DNA of 64,000 nt from Ruminococcus sp. (GTDB lineage Bacteria > Bacillota > Clostridia > Oscillospirales > Ruminococcaceae), in the NCBI GenBank assembly GCA_017558505.1, contig JAFYUM010000049.1, positions 38,711-102,710 of the forward strand. The letters are read 5' to 3'. Below the pieces are notes generated by a model, which ran no database searches, was not told the origin of the DNA, and saw nothing but the letters and a program-made list of their open reading frames with translations. A program made the translations under genes and the position numbers. Positions 1-8,347 of this stretch are shown here, piece after piece (positions within the stretch are counted from its first letter, which is position 1; each line of letters opens with the position of its first letter).

Positions 1-1
1 A

Positions 2-490
2 GGCGAAAAGTTCGGAACTTGCTACAGCGACAATCTCAATGAACTAATGCAGGAGTATGTAAAAACCCGCAGCAAAACAGGTCAGCCCCTATGGAAATGC
101 ACTGATTTGCACAGCGAAAATGACGGTAGTGTGGTATATCTCACTTCAACGGGGGATTATGAAAAGCTTCTCCCCATTGAGAGAATTGCCGCTTCTGTGA
201 AAGGTCTTGACCACGTTTTCTATGAGGATACATATACGGGAAAGTATTATCTTGAAATTTTCTCGGAAAATGCCTCAAAGGCTAACGGCTTGAAATTTCT
301 CCGTGAGGAATACGGCTTTGATAAAATTGTGGCATTCGGGGATAATCTCAACGATTTGTCAATGTTCAGGGTTGCCGATGTTAAAATTGCCGTGGGCAAT
401 GCTAAAGATGAGCTGAAAAAAGCCGCAGATTTTGTGATTGGCACAAATGATGAGGACGGAGTTGCTCATTATCTGAATAGTTTAAAATGA
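2..490 (+). CDS. HAD superfamily (Cof-type) phosphatase, 5' end outside window
   Basis: This is the C-terminal 162 residues of a haloacid dehalogenase-type hydrolase. The reading frame is open from the first bases of the window, so the true start lies upstream; an internal ATG at 47 is only an in-frame methionine. Visible HAD motifs are a lysine region (KANGLKFL) and motif IV, GDNLNDLSM, whose acidic residues bind Mg2+. The following AVGNAKDELKKAADFV stretch is typical of Cof/YidA sugar-phosphate phosphatases. Motif I (DxD) lies outside the window. Family assignment is firm; substrate is unknown. It ends 42 bases before iorA and may be co-transcribed. Confidence 0.85.
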   Translation, partial: GEKFGTCYSDNLNELMQEYVKTRSKTGQPLWKCTDLHSENDGSVVYLTSTGDYEKLLPIERIAASVKGLDHVFYEDTYTGKYYLEIFSENASKANGLKFLREEYGFDKIVAFGDNLNDLSMFRVADVKIAVGNAKDELKKAADFVIGTNDEDGVAHYLNSLK

Positions 491-532
491 AATTTTCATA
501 GATAATTTGAAATTGGAAAGGAAATGTAAACA

Positions 533-2263
533 ATGAAGAAACTTATGTTAGGTAACGAGGCTTTCGCAAGAGGTCTTTACGAGGCAGGCTGTAAGGTAGT
601 ATCAAGCTACCCCGGTACTCCCTCAACTGAAATCACAGAGGAAGTTGCAAAGTATGCGGAGATTTACGCTGAATGGGCTCCCAATGAAAAGGTAGCTATG
701 GAAGCGGCTCTCGGTGCGTCAATTGCAGGTGCAAGAGCATTCTGCGGAATGAAGCACGTTGGACTCAATGTTGCAGCTGACCCCCTTTATACAGCTGCTT
801 ATACAGGCGTAAACGGCGGACTTGTTATTGCCGTAGCTGACGACCAGGGTATGCATTCCTCACAGAATGAGCAGGACAGCCGTCACCACGCAATTGCTTC
901 AAAGGTTCCAATGCTTGAACCCTCTGATTCTACAGAATGCCGTGATTTCGTAAAGCTTGCCTATGAAATTTCAGAGGATTTCGATACTCCCGTTATCGTA
1001 AGAATGTCAACACGTGTTGCTCACTCACAGAGTATTGTTGAAACATTCGACAGACAGGAACTTGAATTAAAGGAATATACAAAAAATCCACAGAAATATG
1101 TTATGATGCCTGCATTTGCAAGAGGCAGACACGTATTTGTTGAGGAGCGTACAGCAAAGCTTACAGAGTATGCTGAAACTTCACCTCTCAACCGTGTTGA
1201 AATCTCCGACAAGGCTGAATTCGGCGTAATCACAAACGGTGCGGCTTATCAGTATGTCAAGGAGGCTCTCGGCGAAAAGGCTTCTGTATTAAAGCTTGGT
1301 ATGGTTAATCCTATGCCTGTACAGCTTATCCGTGACTTTGCGGCTAAATATGACCGCATTGTAGTTGTGGAGGAACTTGACGGCATTATCGAGTCACATT
1401 GCCGCAATATCGGTGTTACCAACGTAGAGGGCAAGGCTATTTTCGGCTGTATCGGTGAAATCAACCAGTCCGCAATTGCTGAAAAGCTTCTGGGCGAAAA
1501 GAAGGAGTTTGCTGAACTTGCAGACGCAATTCCTGTTCGTCCTCCCGTTATGTGTGCAGGCTGTCCCCACCGTGGACTTTTCTACAACCTGAAAAAGCTT
1601 GGCATTACAGTTTCAGGCGATATCGGCTGTTATACTCTCGGTGCGGCTGCTCCCCTTACTGCTATGGATACAACAATCTGTATGGGCGCTTCAATTTCCG
1701 CACTTCACGGCTTCAACAAGGCAAGAGGTGCAGAGAGCGAGCATAAGAGCGTTGCTGTTATCGGTGATTCCACATTTATGCACAGCGGTATGACAGGTCT
1801 TGTAAATATCGCTTATAACAACTCAAATTCAACTGTTATTATCGTTGACAACTCTATTACAGGTATGACAGGACATCAGCAGAACCCCACAACAGGAAAA
1901 AATCTCAAGGGTGATCCTGCTGCTGCCGTTAATCTTGAGGAACTCTGCAAGGCTATCGGTATTAAGCGTGTACGTGTGGTTGATCCATACAAGCTTGCTG
2001 AAACTGAGGCTGTAATTAAGGAAGAACTTGCAGCTGATGAAGCATCTGTTATCATTTCACGCAGACCTTGTGCATTGCTTAAATATGTTAAGCACAACGC
2101 TCCTTTCAAGGTTGAGGCTGACAAGTGCGTGGGCTGTAAGATGTGTATGAAGCTGGGCTGTCCCGCTATTTCAATGAAGGACGGAAAGGCAGTTATCGAC
2201 CATACACAGTGCGTAGGCTGCGGCATCTGTAAGGAACAGTGCAAGATTGGTGCTATTCTGTAA
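533..2263 (+). CDS. iorA: Indolepyruvate ferredoxin oxidoreductase, alpha subunit
   Basis: This is the large subunit of the TPP- and Fe-S-dependent enzyme that oxidatively decarboxylates aryl pyruvates to aryl-acetyl-CoA with ferredoxin as acceptor; with reduced ferredoxin it can run in reverse. The 576 residues start with the pyrimidine-binding PFOR-like domain (SSYPGTPSTEI). The TPP/Mg domain follows at about 350-510 (CAGCPHRG, then GDS at VIGDSTFMHSG and NNS about 27 residues on). Two 4Fe-4S motifs close the C-terminus, CVGCKMCMKLGCP and CVGCGICKEQC. AAAGGAAA precedes the ATG. Its partner iorB is 900 bases downstream, unusually separated by three small genes. Confidence 0.95.
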   Translation: MKKLMLGNEAFARGLYEAGCKVVSSYPGTPSTEITEEVAKYAEIYAEWAPNEKVAMEAALGASIAGARAFCGMKHVGLNVAADPLYTAAYTGVNGGLVIAVADDQGMHSSQNEQDSRHHAIASKVPMLEPSDSTECRDFVKLAYEISEDFDTPVIVRMSTRVAHSQSIVETFDRQELELKEYTKNPQKYVMMPAFARGRHVFVEERTAKLTEYAETSPLNRVEISDKAEFGVITNGAAYQYVKEALGEKASVLKLGMVNPMPVQLIRDFAAKYDRIVVVEELDGIIESHCRNIGVTNVEGKAIFGCIGEINQSAIAEKLLGEKKEFAELADAIPVRPPVMCAGCPHRGLFYNLKKLGITVSGDIGCYTLGAAAPLTAMDTTICMGASISALHGFNKARGAESEHKSVAVIGDSTFMHSGMTGLVNIAYNNSNSTVIIVDNSITGMTGHQQNPTTGKNLKGDPAAAVNLEELCKAIGIKRVRVVDPYKLAETEAVIKEELAADEASVIISRRPCALLKYVKHNAPFKVEADKCVGCKMCMKLGCPAISMKDGKAVIDHTQCVGCGICKEQCKIGAIL

Positions 2264-2300
2264 ATAGTAAGCAAGAAAAAATTTAAAATGGGGTAAAATT

Positions 2301-2510
2301 ATGAAAATAAGAAAATTAATCTGTCCGTACTGCAATGTGTTAATGAGATATATGGGAACGAAAAGAATTCAGCTTGGTCGTACAGGTTGGATAATAGGTG
2401 ATTGGGATAATTTGCTTTCGGGTTCACTTACCACAAGTATTTATGAGTGTCCCAAGTGCGGAAAGCTTGAACTTTTCAGATTTAAGAAAACAAAGAGGGA
2501 AAAGGAATGA
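2301..2510 (+). CDS. Small zinc-ribbon protein
   Basis: A 69-residue protein with two CxxC knuckles, CPYC near the N-terminus and CPKC near residue 51, spaced as in a zinc ribbon, and a basic tail (FKKTKREKE). No catalytic motif is present. Such ribbons usually bind nucleic acid or protein, but nothing here fixes the partner. The stop overlaps the start of the next gene by four bases (ATGA), so the two are translationally coupled. It lies between iorA and iorB on the same strand and probably shares their transcript. Function unknown. Confidence 0.7.
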   Translation: MKIRKLICPYCNVLMRYMGTKRIQLGRTGWIIGDWDNLLSGSLTTSIYECPKCGKLELFRFKKTKREKE

Positions 2511-2896
2511 TACAGTTAGAGATATACGAGGCGTTTGTCAACTGGCTTGACAATATCTTGGAAAATAACGATATGCCCGATGAAACGGTTTCCTTCTGCT
2601 TCAACCTCTATGAGGAATCCGTCGAGGACAGCGTCTATGCCGTTCAGCTTGTAGCTTGTGAGGCATTTGACGAAAACGATCCCGACTGGGCTTGCGAGGA
2701 ATGTTGGTCATCGGAGGAGGATATATTCTGTGTTGAGCTTTCGGATGAAACCGAAAAAGACTGGAAAGCCGCACAGAAGCTTATCACAGGCTGGGCTGAG
2801 GAGTATCTCGGAAACGGCAAATATGCCGGTATACTCACATCAAAGCCCGTAGGCATAGGATTTGTTGACGGAGATGTGGAGATAATTCACAGATAA
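2507..2896 (+). CDS. Acidic hypothetical protein
   Basis: A 129-residue, strongly acidic soluble protein without signal peptide or membrane segment. Cysteines cluster around WACEECWSSEED. I do not recognise a family. The size, acidity and lack of motifs are reminiscent of small immunity-type proteins, but that is only an impression. Its ATG overlaps the stop of the zinc-ribbon gene, and the next small gene follows within 15 bases, supporting a three-gene unit inserted between iorA and iorB. The end of the zinc-ribbon reading frame (AGGGAAAAGG) supplies the ribosome-binding site. Confidence 0.6.
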   Translation: MIQLEIYEAFVNWLDNILENNDMPDETVSFCFNLYEESVEDSVYAVQLVACEAFDENDPDWACEECWSSEEDIFCVELSDETEKDWKAAQKLITGWAEEYLGNGKYAGILTSKPVGIGFVDGDVEIIHR

Positions 2897-2911
2897 ATAA
2901 CGGTGATTGTT

Positions 2912-3127
2912 ATGAAGAGAAATATAATTAATCTTGTGTACAGATTTATTCAGCTTTTCATCGTAGTATTTATATCGGATAGACTTGAAATGAATTTCTG
3001 GGCAAAGTTCGGCATACTTGTTGTTGTGCTGCTCATATTTGACGAAGCAGAGCCATATATGGAACGCTTTTTCAAGGGTGAGCCGATGATTCCAGACAAG
3101 GATTTGTTCGATAATCAAGGGGAATAA
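2912..3127 (+). CDS. Small membrane protein
   Basis: A 71-residue protein with two hydrophobic stretches (VYRFIQLFIVVFI at about 8-20 and FGILVVVLLIF at about 30-41) and an acidic C-terminus. It probably forms a two-helix hairpin in the membrane. I chose the ATG at 2912; an in-frame GTG at 2903 would add three residues, but GGTG at 2902-2905 is well placed for the ATG. It is the last of three small genes between iorA and iorB. Family not recognised. Confidence 0.55.
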   Translation: MKRNIINLVYRFIQLFIVVFISDRLEMNFWAKFGILVVVLLIFDEAEPYMERFFKGEPMIPDKDLFDNQGE

Positions 3128-3159
3128 AACCTTTAAAATTATAAGGAGAAAATTTAAAT

Positions 3160-3741
3160 ATGGAAACTAAATCAATTATGATAGTCGGAGTGGGCGGACA
3201 GGGTTCGCTCCTTGCTTCAAGACTTCTCGGAAATGTGCTTCTTGCACAGGGATATGACGTAAAAGTAAGCGAAGTTCACGGAATGAGCCAGCGTGGCGGT
3301 TCTGTTGTTACATACGTAAAATACGGCGATAAGGTGTATTCTCCCGTTGTTGAAAAGGGCGAGGCTGACGCTGTTATCTCCTTTGAGCTTCTTGAAGCTG
3401 CACGCTGTCTGCCATATCTGAAAAAGGGAGGTACCCTTATTACATCGACACAGCAGATTGACCCTATGCCTGTTATCACAGGCGCTATGGAATATCCTGC
3501 TGACCTCGTAAGCAAGCTTGCTGAGGCAGGTGCTGATATTACAACTGTTGACGCTCTTTCTCTTGCTGAGGAAGCAGGCACAGCAAAGGCTTCAAACGTA
3601 GTTCTTATGGGTGTACTTTCTGCAAAGACAGATTTCCCCGAAGAACTCTGGCAGAATGCTCTTGAACAGTGCGTTCCTCCGAAATTCCTTGAACTTAACA
3701 AGAAGGCATTTGAACTTGGCAGAAATGCTGCTGTAAAGTAA
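3160..3741 (+). CDS. iorB: Indolepyruvate ferredoxin oxidoreductase, beta subunit
   Basis: The 193-residue gamma/beta-type subunit of the 2-oxoacid:ferredoxin oxidoreductase family. The N-terminal GVGGQGSLLASRLLG glycine-rich motif and EVHGMSQRGGSVVTYVK are hallmark sequences of the family. It pairs with IorA to convert arylpyruvates to arylacetyl-CoA. ATAAGGAGA lies before the ATG. Length is normal for the family. It sits on the same strand as iorA but is separated from it by three small genes, whereas the subunits are more often adjacent. Confidence 0.95.
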   Translation: METKSIMIVGVGGQGSLLASRLLGNVLLAQGYDVKVSEVHGMSQRGGSVVTYVKYGDKVYSPVVEKGEADAVISFELLEAARCLPYLKKGGTLITSTQQIDPMPVITGAMEYPADLVSKLAEAGADITTVDALSLAEEAGTAKASNVVLMGVLSAKTDFPEELWQNALEQCVPPKFLELNKKAFELGRNAAVK

Positions 3742-3774
3742 AAAAGTAGTATAATCTGAAAGGGAGGGATTGCT

Positions 3775-5262
3775 GTGAAAAAGCTGTTTTCTGCTATGGC
3801 TGTGCTGTCTATGATAATTTCCTGCACTTCCTGCGGTTTGTATTCAACCTACGAAGCAGATGTGGAATTGGCTGTTCCGACAGAGGAAATATCTGCAACC
3901 GAAACTGTAATATCGGCGGAAGTGTCTACAGAACAGCTTACAAAAGCAGATCCCATCCGTCAGGAATGTCGTAAAACTATAAAAAATTCGGAAAAACCCG
4001 AAGTCGTAAGAGTTCATTTCGAGGGCTTATGCTCCGAGGATATACGAAAACACGCACAGGTCAAGGATTTGTATAATATTGATATATTCCACAGCGAAGT
4101 TGTGGGACTTGTGGGAATTCCAATTGAAATCGCATATGATTCCGAGATTTCACAGCCACGTTTAGGCTTTGAATATGATACATCGGAATTGAGAGGAATC
4201 CCCGAAAAAAATCTCGTAATGCTCCACTATTCCGAGGAAGATGAGTTTTACAACACCGTTGAGGATTTCGAACTTGATACGGACAAGTGCATTGTTTCCG
4301 CAGATATTGAAGAATCAGGAGTTTATCTCCTTGCCGACGCCTATCAATGGTACGAATGCTGGGGCATGGATGTGTCGGAATATGCCTATGAAAGGGATTT
4401 AACCCAGTACAAGACCGACTGGGAGCGTGAGGAAGATACGGGAAGTATTATGGCTCTTGCCAATAAGGAATGGGCAATGGAAAACGCTCCCGATTTCCAC
4501 GTATCCACCGCTGAACAGCTTGCTTCTGTTGTGTGGTATGTCAACGGAATTGACGGAAATGTGAATGTTACCCTTGAAAAGGATATTGACCTTTCAGATT
4601 ATCAATGGAAGCCTATGGGCTGGGGAAAGGGCTTTAACGGCGGATTTTCGGGAACTGTTGACGGTCAGGGGCATACAATCTACGGTATGACCATTATGGA
4701 GGATTATCTGCAAACGGGCTTTATCGGCTACGGTACTGGAATTTCCGTGAAAAATATCAGTTTTGAGGACGCTTATGTTTCCGCAACCCACTGCACAGGC
4801 ATTGTGGGCGGTGAGCTTTACAGCTGTGGTACATGGGAAAATATCCACGTGCAGGGCAAGGTTCATGGCGGAAATGATGACTATGCGGCAATTGTCGGTA
4901 GGGAAACGAATATAAATTTCAAGAACTGTTCAGCTGATGTTACCGTAAACGGCGAGCCTTTTGAGTATCTTTCCTATCGTCAGAAGCGTGAGGCGGAGGT
5001 TGAAATCGTGGAAACCTTTACCCTTACCCTTAACGATGATTACACGATTACACGTGATGAACACGAGGGATTTCACAACCTTGGCTGGAATATATTGATT
5101 AACGATGAGCAAAGACTTCAAAGAAATGCAGAAAATGAACTCGTTCTCGATACTCATAACTGGGTAGGAGATTCCCCTGCAAAGTATACTATTTATCTTG
5201 TGGCTTATATAAACGGCACATATATCCGTGTAAGCAATATTTTAGAATATGAGCTGAGTTAA
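3775..5262 (+). CDS. Secreted lipoprotein with GLUG-like beta-helix region
   Basis: A 495-residue protein starting with GTG after AGGGAGGG. The N-terminus is a lipoprotein signal, with the lipobox SCTSCG placing a lipidated Cys at about residue 21. Residues 30-220 are an unassigned domain. Around 240-390 the pattern STAEQLASVVWYVN, ITLEKDIDLS-like and GFSGTVDGQGHTIYG resembles the GLUG/pectate-lyase-like repeats of many clostridial surface proteins, with later GIVGGE and IVGRE motifs. The C-terminal 100 residues look beta-rich. No catalytic residues can be assigned. It directly precedes the small membrane protein gene (one base gap) and may act with it at the surface. Confidence 0.75.
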   Translation: MKKLFSAMAVLSMIISCTSCGLYSTYEADVELAVPTEEISATETVISAEVSTEQLTKADPIRQECRKTIKNSEKPEVVRVHFEGLCSEDIRKHAQVKDLYNIDIFHSEVVGLVGIPIEIAYDSEISQPRLGFEYDTSELRGIPEKNLVMLHYSEEDEFYNTVEDFELDTDKCIVSADIEESGVYLLADAYQWYECWGMDVSEYAYERDLTQYKTDWEREEDTGSIMALANKEWAMENAPDFHVSTAEQLASVVWYVNGIDGNVNVTLEKDIDLSDYQWKPMGWGKGFNGGFSGTVDGQGHTIYGMTIMEDYLQTGFIGYGTGISVKNISFEDAYVSATHCTGIVGGELYSCGTWENIHVQGKVHGGNDDYAAIVGRETNINFKNCSADVTVNGEPFEYLSYRQKREAEVEIVETFTLTLNDDYTITRDEHEGFHNLGWNILINDEQRLQRNAENELVLDTHNWVGDSPAKYTIYLVAYINGTYIRVSNILEYELS

Positions 5263-5263
5263 T

Positions 5264-5788
5264 ATGAAAAAATTTATAATGATTATCTTTTTCATTCTTT
5301 CAGCATTATCAATTATCGGTGGTGTTGCAAGACAAAAGGAATATTCCGAAAATTATGTTCGCACTAAGGCAACGCTGGTTTTTGAAGAAAGAAAGTTAAA
5401 GCTTCCGTCAACATACACATATGTTTACAAGGTAGGCGATAACAGCTATGTTGCAATAAAAGAAAACGGTCTTGAGCTCAGTAGACGCAATATATACTAC
5501 AGAAAAGACTTGCCATCTTCTTATCGCTTCGGTTATATTGAAGTTTTTGCAAAAATATTATTCTTTATGGGAATATTTTTCGCCTTGATTGCGGTTTACA
5601 TTTTAGCAGGACATATTTTGTATGTATCATTTGCAAGCAAGATATTGATGTGCATATTTTTGTGTTTTACTGTGGGAATGTTCTTCCTTACAGGCTCGGT
5701 TCAGTTTACATTTGCACTAAGTTTTGGGGCAATAGTAATTTATGCTTGCTTTACTGAGTTAAACAGAAGCACCGATTATTATAATTAA
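5264..5788 (+). CDS. Integral membrane protein, DUF3592-like architecture
   Basis: A 174-residue protein with an N-terminal transmembrane helix (about 4-22), an outward loop of some 70 residues (YTYVYKVGDNSYVAIKENG), and a cluster of about three further helices between 85 and 165. One hydrophobic anchor, a small beta-rich outer domain and C-terminal helices recalls DUF3592 proteins, but I cannot confirm membership. Its ATG begins one base after the upstream lipoprotein stop, so the two are probably coupled. Function unknown. Confidence 0.65.
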   Translation: MKKFIMIIFFILSALSIIGGVARQKEYSENYVRTKATLVFEERKLKLPSTYTYVYKVGDNSYVAIKENGLELSRRNIYYRKDLPSSYRFGYIEVFAKILFFMGIFFALIAVYILAGHILYVSFASKILMCIFLCFTVGMFFLTGSVQFTFALSFGAIVIYACFTELNRSTDYYN

Positions 5789-5864
5789 TTTATTGAACAC
5801 AAGGCAATACCGCATGGATTATGTGTGGCACAGCCCTGAATTTATAAATAAGGAGAAAAAGCCA

Positions 5865-7172
5865 ATGGCAAATTATTGGAATCAGGAAATTGAATGTATG
5901 TCCCGTGAGGACATGAAAAAGCTTCAGGACGAGCGTCTTGTTGCACAGGTAAAGCACGTTTATGAGAATGTTGAGTATTATCGCAATCTCATGGACGAAA
6001 AGGGAATAAAGCCCGAAGATATTCAGTCTATTGACGACATTCACAAGCTGCCTTTCCTCACAAAGGCTGACCTCCGTGACGCATATCCCTACGGACTTCT
6101 TGCAAAGCCCCTCAGTGAATGTGTGCGTATTCAGTCAACAAGCGGTACAACTGGCAAGCGTGTAGTTGCATTCTACACACAGAACGATATCGAGCTGTGG
6201 GAAAACTGCTGTGCAAGAGCAATCGTGGCAGCAGGCGGAACAAAGGACGATGTATGTCAGGTAGCTTACGGCTATGGTCTTTTCACAGGCGGTCCCGGAC
6301 TCAACGGTGGTTCACATAAGGTAGGCTGTCTTACACTTCCTATGTCAAGCGGAAATACAGAGCGTCAGATTGGCTTTATGCGTGACCTCGGCTCAACTAT
6401 TATCTGCTGTACTCCCTCATATGCTGCATATATCGGCGAAACTCTCCACGAAATGGGACTTACTCCCGATGACATCAGCCTTAAAGCAGGTATCTTCGGT
6501 GCAGAGCCATGGACAGAGGAAATGAGAAAATCCATTGAAAAATCCCTCGGAATTAAAGCATACGACATCTATGGTCTTACTGAAACAAGCGGCCCCGGTG
6601 TATCATTCGAGTGCTGCGAGCAGACAGGTATGCACATCAACGAGGATCACTTCTATCCCGAAATCATCAATCCCGATACAGGCGAAGTTCTCCCTGAGGG
6701 CGAAGTAGGCGAGCTTGTATTCACAAGCCTTACAAAGGAGGCATTCCCCCTTCTCCGCTACAGAACAAGAGATTTATGCGTACTCAGCCGCAAGAAGTGT
6801 TCATGCGGACGTACTCTCATCAAGATGAGAAAGCCTATGGGAAGAAGCGATGATATGCTTATTATCCGTGGTGTAAATGTATTCCCATCACAGATTGAAA
6901 CTGTACTTATCGAGCAGGGTTATTCACCAAACTATCTCATTGAGGTTGACCGTGTAAACAACACAGATACTCTTGACATCAGCGTTGAGATGAATCCCGA
7001 ACAGTTCTCTGATAAGATGAAAGTAATGCAGGAGCAGGAAAAGGCACTTGCACTTGCTATAAAGACAATGCTTGGAATTAACCCCAAGGTACACCTTGTA
7101 AGTCCTAAGTCAATCACAAGAAGCGAGGGCAAGGCTGTACGAGTTGTTGACAGAAGAAAGCTTCACGATTAA
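5865..7172 (+). CDS. paaK: Phenylacetate-CoA ligase family protein
   Basis: A 435-residue AMP-forming aryl-acid:CoA ligase. The ATP-binding P-loop-like motif STSGTTGKRV, the YGLTETSGPGV motif and RSDDMLIIRGVNVFPSQIE are characteristic of PaaK. I start at ATG 5865, which follows AAGGAG at the right distance and gives the typical MANYWNQEIECMSRED start; an upstream TTG at 5793 and ATG 5814 lack such a site. With IorAB and the adjacent ACT protein it forms the standard arylpyruvate/arylacetyl-CoA cluster of anaerobes: activation of phenylacetate or indoleacetate to its CoA ester, usable for reductive carboxylation to aromatic amino acids. Confidence 0.93.
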   Translation: MANYWNQEIECMSREDMKKLQDERLVAQVKHVYENVEYYRNLMDEKGIKPEDIQSIDDIHKLPFLTKADLRDAYPYGLLAKPLSECVRIQSTSGTTGKRVVAFYTQNDIELWENCCARAIVAAGGTKDDVCQVAYGYGLFTGGPGLNGGSHKVGCLTLPMSSGNTERQIGFMRDLGSTIICCTPSYAAYIGETLHEMGLTPDDISLKAGIFGAEPWTEEMRKSIEKSLGIKAYDIYGLTETSGPGVSFECCEQTGMHINEDHFYPEIINPDTGEVLPEGEVGELVFTSLTKEAFPLLRYRTRDLCVLSRKKCSCGRTLIKMRKPMGRSDDMLIIRGVNVFPSQIETVLIEQGYSPNYLIEVDRVNNTDTLDISVEMNPEQFSDKMKVMQEQEKALALAIKTMLGINPKVHLVSPKSITRSEGKAVRVVDRRKLHD

Positions 7173-7187
7173 AAGGAGGAAAGAACT

Positions 7188-7619
7188 ATGGCAAACGCAA
7201 AACAGATTTCAGTATTCGTTGACAACAAGCCAAATCAGCTTACAGGAGTAATGGCTCTGCTGAAAGACTGCGGTATCAATATCCGTGCATTAAGTCTTGC
7301 AGATACTTCCGATTTCGGTATTCTCCGTATGGTTGTAAATGATACCGACAAGGCTGAAAGAGTGCTTAAAAATGCGTCATATGCGGTAACTGTTACAGAA
7401 ATTGTGGCAATTACAATTCCCGATTCACCAGGACAGCTCAGCCGAGTTCTTGATATTCTCGGTGCTGAAAATGTAAATCTTGAGTATCTCTACGCATTTA
7501 CAGGAGCTTCCGACAGATCAGTTTCCTTTGTTATCCGTGTTGATGATATCAGGCACGCTTCCGACGCACTTACAAAGGGCGGTATTATTCAGCTTACAGA
7601 GCAGGATTTGTCCGAATAA
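7188..7619 (+). CDS. Tandem ACT-domain protein
   Basis: A 143-residue protein of two ACT domains (about 4-70 and 72-140), the first opening QISVFVDNKPNQLTGVMALL, the second ITIPDSPGQLSRVLDIL. ACT pairs bind amino acids and act as small regulatory modules. It follows paaK by 15 bases behind AAAGGAGG and is regularly found beside IorAB/PaaK genes, so an amino acid-sensing role for this pathway is likely. There is no catalytic domain. It is the last gene of the cluster; a small hairpin follows. Confidence 0.88.
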   Translation: MANAKQISVFVDNKPNQLTGVMALLKDCGINIRALSLADTSDFGILRMVVNDTDKAERVLKNASYAVTVTEIVAITIPDSPGQLSRVLDILGAENVNLEYLYAFTGASDRSVSFVIRVDDIRHASDALTKGGIIQLTEQDLSE

Positions 7620-7648
7620 TTCGTAATTATTTAATTTGTTTTGTATGT

Positions 7649-7666
7649 GGCGATGCCTGCATCGCC
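7649..7666. terminator. Perfect GC-rich hairpin after the ACT gene
   Basis: GGCGATGC-CT-GCATCGCC forms a perfect 8-bp palindrome 30 bases after the stop. There is no U-tract, so termination strength is uncertain. The same core is found at 16421-16442. Confidence 0.45.
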
Positions 7667-7731
7667 AACATAAATGAATATCAAAAGTTACGGCTAAAAA
7701 AAGTAATTTATTGGATTATTTTTAAATGGTC

Positions 7732-7760
7732 TTGACAAATTGTACAAAAAAATGTATAAT
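7732..7760 (+). promoter_or_regulatory. SigA promoter for the zinc-ribbon gene
   Basis: TTGACA at 7732-7737 and TATAAT at 7755-7760 are both consensus, with a 17-base spacer. The predicted transcript start is about 85 bases before the ATG at 7853. Confidence 0.85.
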
Positions 7761-7852
7761 ATAAGTACTGTATAATGGTTGCAGGGGAAGTGTGTCATTT
7801 TGGGATGATGAAGCTTTACTGCAATACGTAAATGAAAATGGAGTTGATAGGA

Positions 7853-8287
7853 ATGGGTATTCTCGATAAAATCGGCGATGTCTCCAAGGGCGTTTCCGAT
7901 AAAACCAAGAGTATGTCCGAGGCTAATAACCTCAAAAGAAAAATCCTCTACGAGGAGGAGAGAATTGTTGAGATTTTCACAGATCTCGGTAAGAGATACT
8001 ATAAGAATCCCGACGAGGATCCTGCAAGTCTGAAGGTTCTCTGCGATGATATTGATACTCGCCGCAGACGTATCAAGAAGATGAGATTTGAGCTCAATGG
8101 TATCAGAGGTTACAAGATCTGCCCCAAGTGTGACGCAGAGGTTAACGAGAGATTTCAGTTCTGCGGTCGCTGTGGTGCAAGACTTCCCGAAATGGAAGAT
8201 GACGACTTTATGTCCCTTGAGCCCAACGACTACTACACAGAGAGCAGTAACCAGTTCTTCAACGCTGACTCAAACAAGAATTATTAA
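7853..8287 (+). CDS. Coiled-coil zinc-ribbon protein
   Basis: A 144-residue soluble protein. An amphipathic N-terminus (MGILDKIGDVSKGVSDKTKS) leads into a charged, probably coiled-coil helix at about 20-80, then a C-terminal zinc ribbon (CPKC at about 93, CGRC at about 107), then an acidic tail. Proteins of this layout are common in clostridia and are usually annotated only as zinc-ribbon domain proteins. I start at 7853, which GGAG at 7840-7843 serves; an ATG at 7832 would add seven residues. It has its own consensus promoter and a terminator, so it is probably monocistronic. Confidence 0.8.
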   Translation: MGILDKIGDVSKGVSDKTKSMSEANNLKRKILYEEERIVEIFTDLGKRYYKNPDEDPASLKVLCDDIDTRRRRIKKMRFELNGIRGYKICPKCDAEVNERFQFCGRCGARLPEMEDDDFMSLEPNDYYTESSNQFFNADSNKNY

Positions 8288-8294
8288 TCAATCA

Positions 8295-8325
8295 CAAGGG
8301 CGGCATTTTGTCGCTCTTGTTTTTG
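8295..8325 (+). terminator. Rho-independent terminator
   Basis: CAAGGGCGGC pairs with GTCGCTCTTG (two G-T pairs) around an ATTTT loop, followed by a TTTTT run. It ends the zinc-ribbon transcript. Confidence 0.75.
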
Positions 8326-8347
8326 CTTATGGAGAAAAATATACACT

